DNA of 64,000 bases. Origin: Pseudomonas poae. GTDB lineage: Bacteria; Pseudomonadota; Gammaproteobacteria; Pseudomonadales; Pseudomonadaceae. The notes beneath the pieces were generated by a model that worked only from the letters and a program-made list of their open reading frames with translations, did no database searches and was not told where the DNA came from. Of this stretch, positions 1 through 8,897 are shown piece by piece. Each line of letters starts with the position of its first letter. Position 1 is the stretch's first letter. The stretch lies in NCBI GenBank assembly GCA_004000515.1, contig CP034537.1, positions 3,858,001 through 3,922,000 on the forward strand. The letters run 5' to 3'. Position numbers and translations under genes: made by a program.

Positions 1-89
1 TGGCACGCTACATCGTCGCCAACCCCTTACGGGCCGGCCTGGTTGAGCGTATTGGCGATTACCCTCTATGGGATGCCACCTGGCTCTGA
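1..89 (+). CDS. rayT: REP-associated tyrosine transposase (RayT), C-terminal end only
   Basis: The frame starting at base 3 reads ARYIVANPLRAGLVERIGDY and ends WDATWL-stop at 87-89; the gene begins outside the window. The segment YIxxNPxRAGLV is the characteristic C-terminal block of Y1-type transposases associated with REP elements (IS200/IS605-like HUH enzymes). Immediately downstream lies an inverted pair of REP-like sequences (91-235), the usual arrangement of a RayT gene and its cognate REPs. The catalytic His-x-His and Tyr motifs are outside the window, so activity cannot be judged. Confidence 0.8.
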   Translation, partial: ARYIVANPLRAGLVERIGDYPLWDATWL

Positions 90-90
90 T

Positions 91-235
91 GTAGTGAGCG
101 GGCTTGTCGAATCGTCGCACCGCCCGCGCTGGGGGCGAAGCCGCCCTAAAACCAGGCACCTCGGTCTAACTGAAACACCGCGGCGGCTGGTTGGGGCGGC
201 TGCGCCTCCCAGCGCGGGGCAAGCCCGCTCACTAC
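91..235. repeat. REPIN flanking the rayT end
   Basis: GTAGTGAGCGGGCTTG at 91-106 is the exact reverse complement of CAAGCCCGCTCACTAC at 220-235, giving a 16-bp inverted repeat over about 145 bp. Inside are further GC-rich pairings (CCGCCC/GGGCGG types). The head GTAGTGAGCGGGCTTG differs from the TGTGGGAGC head of every other REPIN in this window, so it is probably the family mobilised by the adjacent RayT. Confidence 0.8.
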
Positions 236-240
236 ACGGG

Positions 241-1728
241 TCAGTACCGGATCATCACGGATTTGAGCTCGGTGTAGTCCTCGATAAAGGCGCTGCCAAA
301 CTCCCGGCCAACCCCCGAAGAGCGGTTGCCGCCAAACGGCACTGCGGGGTCGAGCAGGGTGTGCATGTTCACCCACAGGGTGCCTGCGTTGATCGCCGGG
401 ACCATGCGCAGCGCCTTGCCCAGGTCGTTGGTCCACAGGCTGGCGCTGAGGCCGTAGGGGCCGTGGTTCATCAGCGCCAACAACTCGTCTTCGCTGTCGT
501 AGGGCAGGAAGGTGGCGATGGGGCCGAAGGTTTCTTCGTTGAGCAGGGTGTCGTTGATGCTATTGGCCAGGATCACCGTGGGCTCGACGTAGCAGCCGGG
601 GCGGTCGAGGAGGGTGCCGCCGTGGATGATCGTATTGTTTTCGGCGCGGGCCTGGGTGAAGTAGCCGAGCAGTTTGAGCTGGTGCTGGTGGTGGGTGACC
701 GGGCCGAATTCGGTGCGTTCGTCCAGCGGCGAGCCGATGGCCAGGCGGCTGAGGCGAAGCTTGAGTTTTTCCAACACGGCATCGATCTGTGAGCGGTGTA
801 CGAAGAAGCGTTCGGCCGCCGCGCAGATCTGCCCGGAGTGCAGGAAGCCGGCTTCGATGATGCCGTCTACCGCTTTGTCCACGTCCACGTCGCGCAGGAA
901 ACCCGCGGCGTTCTTGCCGCCCAGTTCCAGGGTGGCGCGGGTGAGGCCTGCGCCCATGGCACTGCGGCCCACGGCGATACCGGTGGGCACGGAGCCGGTG
1001 AACGACACCTTGTGGGTGCCGGGATGTTCCACCAACCCCTTGCCGACCTGGCCGCCGCCGGTGAGTACGTTGAGCACCCCTGCCGGCAGCCCGGCTTCGA
1101 TGGCCAGTTCGGCGATGCGCAGGATCGTCAGCGGGGTGAATTCGCTGGGCTTGATGATGATGCTGCAACCGGTCACCAGTGCCGAGGCGAGTTTCCAGAT
1201 GGCGATCATGGTCGAGAAATTCCACGGCACGATGCCCACCACCACGCCCACCGGTTCACGCAAGGTGAAGGCGGTGTAGCGCTCGCCGTTGAACGAGGGC
1301 AGCGATGGGGTGATGGTCTGGCCCGTGAGTTTGCTCGCCCAGCCAGCGTAATAGCGCAGGAAGTGCGCGGCCTGGTCGACTTCGAATGCACGGGAAATCT
1401 GGATGATCTTGCCCGACTGGCACGTCTCGATCTGCGCCAGTTCCTCGCGGTTGCGCTCCAACAGGTCGGCAAGCTTGAGCAGCACATTGCCGCGCGTGGC
1501 TGGAGCCGTTTGCGACCACAGGGCAAAGCCACGATTGGCGGAATCTACCGCTGCGTCGATATCCGCAAGGTCAGCATCGGCAACCTCGGCGATGACCTGG
1601 CCGGTGGCCGGGTTGGTCACCGCCAGCGTCTGGCTGGAGTGGCTACGTACGTTGTCGCCGTCGATAAACAGCCCGTGGGGTCGACGCAAAAACGCTTCGA
1701 CTTGGGGCAGCAGCGGGATATCGCTCAT
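241..1728 (-). CDS. feaB: Phenylacetaldehyde dehydrogenase (FeaB/PeaE-like)
   Basis: NAD-dependent aldehyde dehydrogenase of 495 residues, the usual length for the family. Visible motifs are the cofactor-site block VGIVPWNFS, the substrate/cofactor turn FTGSVPTG, the general-base motif LELGGKN and the catalytic cysteine in GQIC near residue 300. The N-terminus and overall pattern match phenylacetaldehyde dehydrogenases, which oxidise the aldehyde from phenylethylamine deamination to phenylacetate. The start at 1728 follows an AGGA-type ribosome site (AGGAACCTGCC-ATG); an upstream in-frame extension would run into the porin end. A FeaR-type motif lies about 60 bp upstream. Linkage to a FAD amine oxidase, permease and FeaR-like activator supports an amine-catabolic role. 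Related aldehydes (4-hydroxyphenylacetaldehyde, indoleacetaldehyde) cannot be excluded. Confidence 0.85.
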   Translation of the reverse strand: MSDIPLLPQVEAFLRRPHGLFIDGDNVRSHSSQTLAVTNPATGQVIAEVADADLADIDAAVDSANRGFALWSQTAPATRGNVLLKLADLLERNREELAQIETCQSGKIIQISRAFEVDQAAHFLRYYAGWASKLTGQTITPSLPSFNGERYTAFTLREPVGVVVGIVPWNFSTMIAIWKLASALVTGCSIIIKPSEFTPLTILRIAELAIEAGLPAGVLNVLTGGGQVGKGLVEHPGTHKVSFTGSVPTGIAVGRSAMGAGLTRATLELGGKNAAGFLRDVDVDKAVDGIIEAGFLHSGQICAAAERFFVHRSQIDAVLEKLKLRLSRLAIGSPLDERTEFGPVTHHQHQLKLLGYFTQARAENNTIIHGGTLLDRPGCYVEPTVILANSINDTLLNEETFGPIATFLPYDSEDELLALMNHGPYGLSASLWTNDLGKALRMVPAINAGTLWVNMHTLLDPAVPFGGNRSSGVGREFGSAFIEDYTELKSVMIRY

Positions 1729-1788
1729 GGCAGGTTCCTGGCAGTTCACAAAGAAAAAACCGAGGGTAACCAACGGGTCACCCTGTGG

Positions 1789-1807
1789 CTTGACTGTGCC
1801 TGCCAGG
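1789..1807 (-). promoter_or_regulatory. Candidate FeaR-type activator site upstream of feaB
   Basis: Read toward feaB the site is CCTGGCA-N7-TCAAG. The same core, CCTGGCG-N7-TCAAA, occurs at 3233-3262 and 10677-10708 before the porin/permease and the amine oxidase. It starts about 61 bp upstream of the start codon. The assignment to the neighbouring AraC-family regulator is inference. Confidence 0.5.
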
Positions 1808-1834
1808 TTTTCTGCCTGTGACTGCCCAGACGCC

Positions 1835-3157
1835 TCAGAACGGCACGGCCACCACCAGTTGGCTGTAGACGTTGGTGCCTTTGCCGCCGACTTGGTTGCC
1901 GCCGGTTTCGGCATCTTTGTCGGGTTTGTAGAGGCCGATCAGCGGCGTGATGATCAGGTGTTCGTTCACCGCCCATTCGGCGTACAGGTCGAGTTCGCGA
2001 CCGTCCAGGTTCAACTGGCCACGGGTGCTGACGGTGTTGTAGTCGAAAAACAGCGCGCCGAGGGTGAGGTTCTCCAGCGGCTTGACCTTGAGGGCCACGT
2101 GCTGCACCGAAGTGTTGGTGTTGTAGGGCCCGGAATAGTTGCCGGCCACTTCGCCCTGGACCCACGTGCCGTAGCCACGGTTGAAACCGGCGAACATCGC
2201 ATCCCAATCCTTTGAATAGCGGGCGTAGCGGTAGGTCAGGTCCGGTGACCAGGGCAGGTTGGCGAAGGTGTAGCCGGCTTCGGCGTAACCGGCGTTTTCC
2301 TGGCCGTCGCGGCGGTCCTGGCGCGCCAGTTCGAAGGCAAAGTGGGCGTTGTCGACGCCTGCGTTGCCGGCGCCGCGCACGCTGTAGAGGTTCATGCCTT
2401 TGCGTTGGCGCTGTACATCAGAGGCGTAGCGGTCGTCCACGTCGATGCCGCGCATATAGGTGAGCCCGAGGGTGCCGGGTGCGGCGGTGTATTCCAGGGT
2501 GCCGGCGGCCATTTCGGTCATGGCCTGTGCCGGGTTGTCGGACTTGAACCACAGCAGGCTGCCATGCACGCCGTCTTTGCCGCCGAGGCGGATCACCGCG
2601 GTCTTGTCGAACGCGTGACGTGCGGCGATGTAGTAGGCGCCGCCGCGATTGAACTCGCCGTCGCCCACGCCCTTGCCCAGGTTGGGGCCGTCGTCGTTGA
2701 GGATGAAACCGTCGCCGAGGGTGAGCACCTGGCGGCCGAACGACAGGTCGACGCCGTCCTTGCCCAAGGCCGGGAACAGGTCACCGGAACGCCAGCCGGC
2801 GAAGGCTTCGTCAAACTTGGTGGTGCGCTCCTTGCCGGTAGTGACCCCGGACGCATCGCCATCGCCCCAGGTGCCGGAACTCACCAGGTTGGCCGTGCCG
2901 TACACGCCACCGAAATTGCCCAGGCTTTGTTCCACACTCAGGCCGTACTTGATAAATGCCTCGCGCCAGGTGGACCCACCCGTGCGGCCGTCATAGTTCT
3001 TCGGGCTGTTGAACATGCCGTACACGGCAAGGAAGTTGCCGGTGACTTTGGTGTCGGCATCGGCGTACAACTCGACCGCCTGGGCCTGGCCCACCAGTAA
3101 CGCGGTAGCCAGGCCGACCGCCTGGCCCAGGCGGCGATTTTTCAGTGTGTGCTCCAT
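1835..3157 (-). CDS. Outer-membrane porin, alginate-export-like beta-barrel
   Basis: A 440-residue protein with a Sec signal peptide (cleavage after ...LLVGQAQA) and a mature chain of alternating hydrophobic/aromatic strands ending in aromatic residues (VVAVPF), as in outer-membrane barrels. The internal pattern (LSFGRQVLTLGDGFILNDDG, SLLWFKSD) resembles the alginate-export/DUF1302-like porins that pseudomonads place beside catabolic gene sets. Start at 3157 follows GGGGAC. It shares a divergent 216-bp promoter region with the APC permease and carries the FeaR-type motif about 76 bp upstream. The likely role is outer-membrane uptake of the compound degraded by this cluster; the substrate is not readable from sequence. 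Confidence 0.7.
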   Translation of the reverse strand: MEHTLKNRRLGQAVGLATALLVGQAQAVELYADADTKVTGNFLAVYGMFNSPKNYDGRTGGSTWREAFIKYGLSVEQSLGNFGGVYGTANLVSSGTWGDGDASGVTTGKERTTKFDEAFAGWRSGDLFPALGKDGVDLSFGRQVLTLGDGFILNDDGPNLGKGVGDGEFNRGGAYYIAARHAFDKTAVIRLGGKDGVHGSLLWFKSDNPAQAMTEMAAGTLEYTAAPGTLGLTYMRGIDVDDRYASDVQRQRKGMNLYSVRGAGNAGVDNAHFAFELARQDRRDGQENAGYAEAGYTFANLPWSPDLTYRYARYSKDWDAMFAGFNRGYGTWVQGEVAGNYSGPYNTNTSVQHVALKVKPLENLTLGALFFDYNTVSTRGQLNLDGRELDLYAEWAVNEHLIITPLIGLYKPDKDAETGGNQVGGKGTNVYSQLVVAVPF

Positions 3158-3232
3158 TGTTATTGTCCCCAGCTTGGTTAAGAGTGAGGGCGCATTAGGG
3201 CGAGCGCTGGGGGCCCAAGTCTTTCCTCTGCG

Positions 3233-3262
3233 TGCCAGGGATTTGACCCTGGCCGCCAGGCA
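3233..3262. promoter_or_regulatory. Candidate FeaR-type activator site in the divergent porin/permease promoter
   Basis: Contains the inverted repeat GCCAGGG-N6-CCCTGGC (3234-3253) followed by gCCAGG-CA. On the minus strand the core is CCTGGCG-N7-TCAAA. Nearly the same 30-base block occurs at 10677-10708, at a similar distance from its minus-strand gene (76 versus 83 bp). Confidence 0.55.
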
Positions 3263-3373
3263 CCGGGCCGTGGCAGGGAGCAACAAAACCGGCGGCAGAC
3301 AGGGGCAAGACGACTAACACGGGTGGGGCGCAGAGTGCCGATACATTAAAAAACCGCTTTCGAGGACCCCACC

Positions 3374-4872
3374 ATGTCGAGCAACGACCGACTCACCGCG
3401 CACCTCAACCGAGGCACGGTAGGTTTCCCCACCGCACTGGCCAGCACCATTGGCCTGATCATGGCCAGCCCGGTGATTCTCACCGCCACCATGGGCTTCG
3501 GTATCGGCGGCAGCGCCTTTGCCCTGGCGATGCTGATCGCAGTAGTGATGATGCTGGCCCAGGCCACAACGTTTGCCGAGGCCGCGGCGATCCTGCCCAC
3601 CACCGGCTCGGTGTACGACTACATCAACTGCGGCATGGGGCGCTTTTTCGCGATCACCGGCACCTTGTCGGCCTACCTGATCGTGCATGTGTTTGCCGGC
3701 ACCGCCGAGACCATCCTGTCCGGGGTGATGGCGCTGGTGAACTTCGAACACCTCAATACCCTGGCCGAGTCGGCCGGTGGTTCGTGGTTGCTGGGGTGGG
3801 CTTCGTGATCGTGTTCGGCGTGCTGAATGCCTTTGGTGTCAGCGCATTCGGGCGGGCGGAAATCATCCTCACGTTCGGCATGTGGACCACGCTGATGGTA
3901 TTCGGCGTGCTGGGCTTGATCGCCGCACCCGCGGTGCAATTGGATGGCTGGTTCGGCGAGTCGCTGGTGGGCACCGACCTGATCACCGTGCTGTCGCTGG
4001 TGGGCATGGCGATGTTCATGTTTGTCGGCTGTGAGTTCGTCACGCCACTGGCACCGGACCTGCGCCAATCGGCCAAGGTGATGCCGCGCGCGATGATGCT
4101 CGGGCTGGTGGGCGTGGCCACGTGCATGTTCATCTACGGCGCCGCGATGAAGCGCCAGGTGGAAAACGTGGTGCTGGACGCCGCCTCGGGCCTGCACCTG
4201 CTGGACACACCCATGGCGATTCCGAAATTCGCCGAGCAGGTGATGGGGCAGTTCGGCCCGATGTGGCTGGGCATCGGCTTTCTGTTTGCCGGCGCGGCGA
4301 CCATCAACACCTTGATGGCCGGTGTGCCACGCATTCTCTACGGCATGGCGGTGGATGGCGCGTTGCCCAAGGTCTTCACTTATCTGCACCCACGCTTCAA
4401 GACCCCGCTGCTGTGCATCTTGGTAGCGATGCTGATTCCCTGCCTGCACGCGCTGTATCTGGGCGGCAACACCGACAACATCATGCACCTGGTGCTGGCG
4501 GCGGTGTGCGCGTGGAGCTTTGCGTACCTGCTGGTGACGGTGTCGGTGGTGATCCTGCGCATTCGTCGGCCGGACTTGCCACGGGCGTATCGCTCGCCGT
4601 GGTTTCCGCTGCCGCAGATTGTGTCGAGCCTGGGCATCCTGCTGGGCATGTGGTTCATCACCCCGCCGGGCATGAACCCCTCGGACATCTACGTGCCGTT
4701 TGGCGTGATGCTGGGCGGGACGGCGGCGTATGCGTTGTTCTGGACCCTGGTGGTGCAGAAGGTCAATCCTTTCAAACCGGCCTCCGTGGAGGAGGTATTG
4801 GCAAAGGAGTTCAGTCATCAACCGGGGCATGCTGATCATGGTTATAGCGACTTTGCGCCAAAAACTGTTTGA
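3374..4872 (+). CDS. APC-family amino acid/amine permease (frame broken near 3799)
   Basis: Inner-membrane amino acid/polyamine/organocation permease, about 499 residues after restoring one G in the run at about 3797-3801. The N-terminal part runs from MSSNDRL to GGSWLLG; the rest continues one frame over with VGFVIVFGVLNAFGVSAFGR to the stop. About twelve hydrophobic segments are visible. Transcribed divergently from the porin and followed by an overlapping DUF3156 gene. In this context the cargo is probably the amine that is catabolised. The break sits in a G run and both halves are intact family sequence, so a real pseudogene is less likely than a base-calling error. Confidence 0.75.
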
Positions 4873-5401
4873 GTTGTTCCGTGCCGATCGTGCCCCGGCG
4901 GGCTATCGACCGGGGATCACCCTGGCGAAAGTGCGGCGCAACCTTGGGCCTGCTAACGCTGAGCTTGCCGGGTTGGCGGTTGATATCGTCGAGCGCGCCG
5001 AATCGCAGTTGTTGATGCACCTGGTGATGACCGAGTTCGTGCTGCGTGTACCTGCTGCAACAGGGGGCACAGCGAGTTTCGAGGTGCACCATGGCGGCGC
5101 GATTCGGCGCAACGGCATCCGTGTGCGCAGGCGTTCAGGCAACCAGGCGCTGGGCCGTGACTTGCAGGCGCGCTTGCTGGCAGACCCTGCGTTGTTACAA
5201 GCCTTGATGCCGCTGGATTTCAAGCGCCTGCGTATCGAGTTGCACAACCAGCAATGGTGCGTGCGCCTGGAGCATATGGGCGGCAGCGAGGTGGTCAATC
5301 GCATGCCGGCGTTCCGACGTTATATCGCCTTAAGCCCGGTGCAGCGTGATCACTTGCTCGCCAGCCTGGTGGGCTTGCAACGGCTGTTGTCGACCCTCTG
5401 A
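4829..5401 (+). CDS. DUF3156 family protein
   Basis: A 190-residue protein of unknown function whose start overlaps the end of the permease by 44 bases, implying translational coupling. The start could also be 4838 (two candidate ATGs, neither with a strong ribosome site). The sequence (RADRAPAGYRPGITLAKVRR, LHNQQWCVRLEHMGGSEVVN) matches what I know as DUF3156, usually found after amino acid permeases in Pseudomonas. No signal peptide or membrane segment is visible, so it is probably cytoplasmic. The role is unknown; association with the transporter is the only clue. Confidence 0.6.
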   Translation: MLIMVIATLRQKLFELFRADRAPAGYRPGITLAKVRRNLGPANAELAGLAVDIVERAESQLLMHLVMTEFVLRVPAATGGTASFEVHHGGAIRRNGIRVRRRSGNQALGRDLQARLLADPALLQALMPLDFKRLRIELHNQQWCVRLEHMGGSEVVNRMPAFRRYIALSPVQRDHLLASLVGLQRLLSTL

Positions 5402-5452
5402 TTGGCATCAATAGTGCAACCGCAATGGCAAGACAGGTAGTTGTTGCGTGCA

Positions 5453-5474
5453 AATAGCTAACATGTTAACTATT
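5453..5474. promoter_or_regulatory. 22-bp near-perfect palindrome upstream of feaR-like gene; candidate HpaR operator
   Basis: The centre is TAACA/TGTTA with arms AATAG and CTATT; only one base pair breaks symmetry. It lies 40 bp before the AraC-type gene. A related imperfect palindrome containing TGTTAACTA occurs at 12629-12646 before the MFS gene. A MarR-family HpaR homologue is encoded between the two sites. Confidence 0.55.
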
Positions 5475-5513
5475 GCATTAGAACAACAAAAGAAGCCATT
5501 GCGGAGGCACCCC

Positions 5514-6452
5514 ATGAGCATCCCACAGCATGCACACGACGGGCTGGACACCTGGAATCGGGAGCTGCGCGACGCGTGCGGTTATTTCGATACCGAACTG
5601 GCTTTCAACCGCTCGCTGTTCATCGGCGAGATCAGCAACTTGCCGCGCGGCCTGGCCATCCTGCGCACCAATGCCGGGCTGATCAAACGTCCGTCGCACC
5701 ATGCCGATCACGACAACGACCAGGATTGCTACCTGGTCAGCCAGCGCAGCGGTTATTCGCAGATCGTGCAGAACGGCCAGACCCTGCAACTGGCCCCTGG
5801 CGAGATGCTGCTGATGGACTCGGTGGGTTCCATCGAAATCATCCCCTTCGGCCTTATCGAACATGCCTCGCTCTCCCTGTCGCGCCCGCAGGTGTGCAAA
5901 CACCTGGGCGGCGATGGGCGCGTTTGGCAAGATCTCCTCGACCAAGGCCTGTGGGCGCATGCTGCATGTGCTGATGGACCAGTTGTGCAAGGACAACACC
6001 GAAGACGGTGACGGCGAGGTCGAGGCCTTGCAATCGGCATTCGTCTCGCTGCTGGGCTCGGCCCTGGAGCAGGGCGACGAGTGCCGCGAAGGCGTGGCGG
6101 CGCTGCAAGGGAATAACCTGCGCAGTTATGTGCAGAAAGTGATTGATGAGTCACTGAGCCAGCCCGGCTTGAGCCCGATCGGTTTGGCCAATCGGCTGAA
6201 TATCTCGGTGCGGCATTTGTATCGCCTGTTTGAGGAACAGGATGACAGCGTGTGCCGCTACATCCAGCGGGCACGGCTAAAGCGCAGCGCGGATGATTTG
6301 ACCAACCCGTTCCTGCGCAGCGAGTCGATTACCTCGATTGCCTACAAGTGGGGTTTACCGATTCGGCGCATTTCAGCCGGTCGTTCAAGAAGCAGTTTGA
6401 GGTGTCGCCCAAGGATTTCCGCTCAAGCCGGATGCAGGCGGTGGGGGCCTGA
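5514..6452 (+). CDS. feaR: FeaR-like AraC-family transcriptional activator (frame broken near 5910 and 6353)
   Basis: About 312 residues after repair. An N-terminal ligand-sensing domain (about residues 1-180; QDCYLVSQRSGYSQIVQNG, LAPGEMLLMDS) is followed by a C-terminal AraC double helix-turn-helix (LSPIGLANRLNISVRHLYRL, then after repair SIAYKWGFTDSAHFSRSFKK). Break 1 is an extra G near 5905-5915; break 2 is a missing T in the TTT run near 6350. A clear GCGGAGG site precedes the ATG. FeaR of enteric bacteria activates phenylacetaldehyde dehydrogenase and amine oxidase genes, and the linked feaB and amine oxidase suggest the same regulon here. Confidence 0.75.
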
Positions 6453-6480
6453 GCACTGTCTTTAGAACAAAGGCGATCTA

Positions 6481-6510
6481 ATGTGGGAGCTGGCTTGCCA
6501 GCTCCCACAT
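6481..6510. repeat. Compact REP palindrome between convergent genes; possible bidirectional terminator
   Basis: ATGTGGGAGCTGGC and its exact reverse complement are separated by only TT, giving a 14-bp perfect stem. It lies 28 bases after the feaR-like stop and 12 bases from the stop of the convergent dehydrogenase. This is the REP head of the ...GAGCTGGC family with its spacer removed. Confidence 0.75.
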
Positions 6511-6522
6511 TTAATTCGCATT

Positions 6523-7277
6523 TCAGACTTCTGGCAGCGTGGATCCGCCGTCCACCACTAATGTCTGCCCAGTGATGTAGCTCGCCAAACCCGACGCCAG
6601 GAACACCATCGCCCCAGCAATATCCGCCGCCGCCCCAGCCGCCCCAATGGCACGCGACTGGCAATGCTGTCATTCAACGCCGCATCCCCCAGGTTGCCCA
6701 TCGCCGGGGTGGCGATCATGCCCGGTTCCACACCATTCACCCGCACATTCAGCGGCGCCAGTTCCAACGCCGCATTGCGGATGAACCCGTTGACCCCGGC
6801 TTTGGACGCCGCGTAGTGACTGAGCCCCGGATACCCCACCCGGTTACCGGTGACCGAGGAGGTCACCAGCACACAGCCTCGGCCTTGCTGGCGAAACATC
6901 GGCAAGGCTGCCTGGGTCAGCCAGAACAACGCTGACAGGTTGACCGCCAGCGTGCGCTGCAGGATCGCCGGGGTGATGGCTTCAAAGGGAGTCAGCGGAA
7001 AGTACCCGGCGTTGTGCACCAGGGTATCCAGCTGCGGCAGCGCTTGAACGCAGGTGAATACTGCCTCGGCCTCTGCCAGGTCGACACCCACCGCTTCCAC
7101 GCTATAGCCCTGCGCGTTCAGTGCAGCAGCAACCTCTTGGGCCTGCTCCAACAGGCGGTCGGCAATCACCACCCGGGCGCCACGCTGGGCAAACGCTTCG
7201 ACGATTCCCAGGCCAATCCCCTGGGCGCCGCCGGTGACCAGCACCACCTGCCCGCTGAAATCCAGGTCATTGGGCAT
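6523..7277 (-). CDS. Short-chain dehydrogenase/reductase (frame broken near 6640)
   Basis: Classical SDR, about 251 residues after restoring one G in the run near 6640. The cofactor motif TGGAQGIG lies near residues 15-22, followed by NAG, the catalytic YAASK and the C-terminal TGQTLVVDGGS. Without the repair the last 36 residues are lost, including this conserved tail. Its start overlaps the end of the next SDR gene by 11 bases, so the two are co-transcribed with moaF, the cupin and the oxidase. The substrate is unknown; oxidation of a side-chain hydroxyl or reduction of an aldehyde in amine breakdown is plausible. Confidence 0.75.
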
Positions 7278-8070
7278 GGGCGGGCTCCAAACGGGTGAAG
7301 GCCAATGTCGGCACATCGACGATGCTCGACCCACCGTCCGCCACTAACGTCGCCCCGGTGATGATCGACGCGTCGCTGGAGGCCAGGAAGCGGCACACTT
7401 TGGCGATCTCGTCGGCCTGGGCGGCGCGGCGCAGTGGCACGTCGGCGCAAACCCGGTCGTAGGCTTGCTGCAGCGTGTCGCCGTAGGCGTCCATCAACGG
7501 CTGCATCTCCGCATCGGCCATAGGCGTGTGCACCCAGCCGGGGCACACGGCGTTGACCCGCACGCCGTGGGGGCCATAGTCCCGCGCCAACGAACGATTC
7601 AACCCGAGCAGCGCATGCTTGGCCGTGGTGTAGCCGCACACCTCGGGCCCTGCCGCCAACGAGGCGATGGAGCCGATCAGCACGATGTTGCCGGCGCTTG
7701 CCTGCAACAGCGGCAGGCAGGCGCGGGCGCTGTAGAACGCGCTGTCGAGGTTGCTGCGCAGAGCGCCTTCCCAGGTGGCGGGGCTGGTCTGGGTCGCACT
7801 GCCCAGGCCATGGCCTCCGGCGCAGGCCAGCAGCACATCGATTCGCCCAGCGTGCGCGTGGATCTGCCGGATGAACTCGCCCCAAGTGGTCGGGCAGGCG
7901 GCGTCGCCCACTAGGATCAGACCACCGGTGTCACGCGCCACCTGTTCCAAGGGTTCGCGGCGTCGTCCGATCAGCACCAGTTGCGCACCTTCCTCTGCGT
8001 ACAGCCGCGCACACGCCGCGCCGATGCCGGTACCCGCGCCGGTGATCACCACCGTGCGCGGCTCAGTCAT
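7267..8070 (-). CDS. Short-chain dehydrogenase/reductase
   Basis: Intact 267-residue SDR with the cofactor motif TGAGTGIG near residues 11-18, the active-site YTTAK and a C-terminal ITGATLVADGG. Start at 8070 overlaps the end of moaF by 8 bases; an upstream in-frame extension would lie entirely inside moaF. It is clearly diverged from its SDR neighbour, so the pair probably performs different steps. The monoamine regulon of Klebsiella is recalled to include a similar oxidoreductase next to moaF; the exact reaction is not known. Confidence 0.75.
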   Translation of the reverse strand: MTEPRTVVITGAGTGIGAACARLYAEEGAQLVLIGRRREPLEQVARDTGGLILVGDAACPTTWGEFIRQIHAHAGRIDVLLACAGGHGLGSATQTSPATWEGALRSNLDSAFYSARACLPLLQASAGNIVLIGSIASLAAGPEVCGYTTAKHALLGLNRSLARDYGPHGVRVNAVCPGWVHTPMADAEMQPLMDAYGDTLQQAYDRVCADVPLRRAAQADEIAKVCRFLASSDASIITGATLVADGGSSIVDVPTLAFTRLEPAHAQ

Positions 8071-8884
8071 GGGGGTATTCCGTGCGGTTGAGTACTCGGC
8101 AATACGAGCTGACCGGGAAGTTCGACAGTTCGTCGAACGACGCCCCGGCATAGCCGAAGATCTTGCCGTCGCTGCGGTGCTGTTGCAGGTCGATCAACAC
8201 CAGGCCGAGTGTGGGCACGATCTTCTCTTGCCACACAAACAGGTACAGCTGTTCGGCGATCTTGTAGTAGTGGCAGCGGTCGGTGTCGCACAAACCTTGC
8301 TCCACGCCCTGCAGGCATTGCCAGGCGTAGAAGCGATCGTTGAGGTAGATGTGCTCGTAGACCTCGCTGGGGCTGTAGCGGTACTGGTTGCGCAGGCCCA
8401 CCAGTTCGTCGGTGGGCGCGTGCGGGCAATGGCCGTCTTGCCATGGGCGGTCGAGGCTGCCGTGGAGGAAGTCGGCTTGCACCGAGGTCAGCGGCTTGCC
8501 GGCGAGGGCGCGGTGGTAGAGGCCTTCGTGGGTTTCCTGTTGATCCGGCAGGCTGCCGATCACCGCCGTGAACGAGGCACTGTGGGTATCCAGCACCAGG
8601 CTGATGGACCAGCTTTGTCCGGCCTCGTGCTTGATGAAATCCACCAGGTACAGCCCCGGACGGATTGAGGTGGCGCGGTACGGCGCGCTGCCGCTGGAGT
8701 GCCCATCGGCGGCATGCCAGGCCAGGCGGTCGCGCTCGAAACGGTGTTCGATCTGCCAGCCATTGGCGAAGTGCAGGGTGAAGGCCTGGCCGGCCAGGTC
8801 GGCACGGTTGGGCAGGATGAACGCTTCTGGGGCGAAACCGTCGGCGAGTGCGCCCACGGTGATCCAATTGGACGAACTCGTCAT
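8063..8884 (-). CDS. moaF: MoaF-like protein (monoamine regulon / MoaF family)
   Basis: A 273-residue soluble protein with the two-lobed MoaF layout: an N-terminal lobe (GFAPEAFILPNRADLAGQAF, FANGWQIEHRF) and a C-terminal lobe (RYSPSEVYEHIYLNDRFYAW, LCDTDRCHYYKIAEQLYLFV). MoaF belongs to the monoamine-inducible moa genes of Klebsiella and is also called a molybdenum cofactor protein F; its biochemical role is unsettled. The fold looks lipocalin-like, which would fit binding of a small ligand. It lies within an operon of two SDRs, a cupin and a FAD oxidase, supporting the amine connection rather than cofactor synthesis. Confidence 0.75.
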   Translation of the reverse strand: MTSSSNWITVGALADGFAPEAFILPNRADLAGQAFTLHFANGWQIEHRFERDRLAWHAADGHSSGSAPYRATSIRPGLYLVDFIKHEAGQSWSISLVLDTHSASFTAVIGSLPDQQETHEGLYHRALAGKPLTSVQADFLHGSLDRPWQDGHCPHAPTDELVGLRNQYRYSPSEVYEHIYLNDRFYAWQCLQGVEQGLCDTDRCHYYKIAEQLYLFVWQEKIVPTLGLVLIDLQQHRSDGKIFGYAGASFDELSNFPVSSYCRVLNRTEYPHD

Positions 8885-8897
8885 GGCAACGTCTCCC

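Noticed and set aside
43..792. Long open frames opposite feaB, the porin, TonB receptor and other high-GC genes
   Set aside because: They are antisense shadows with Ala/Arg/Gly/His-rich, low-information translations and no conserved motifs.
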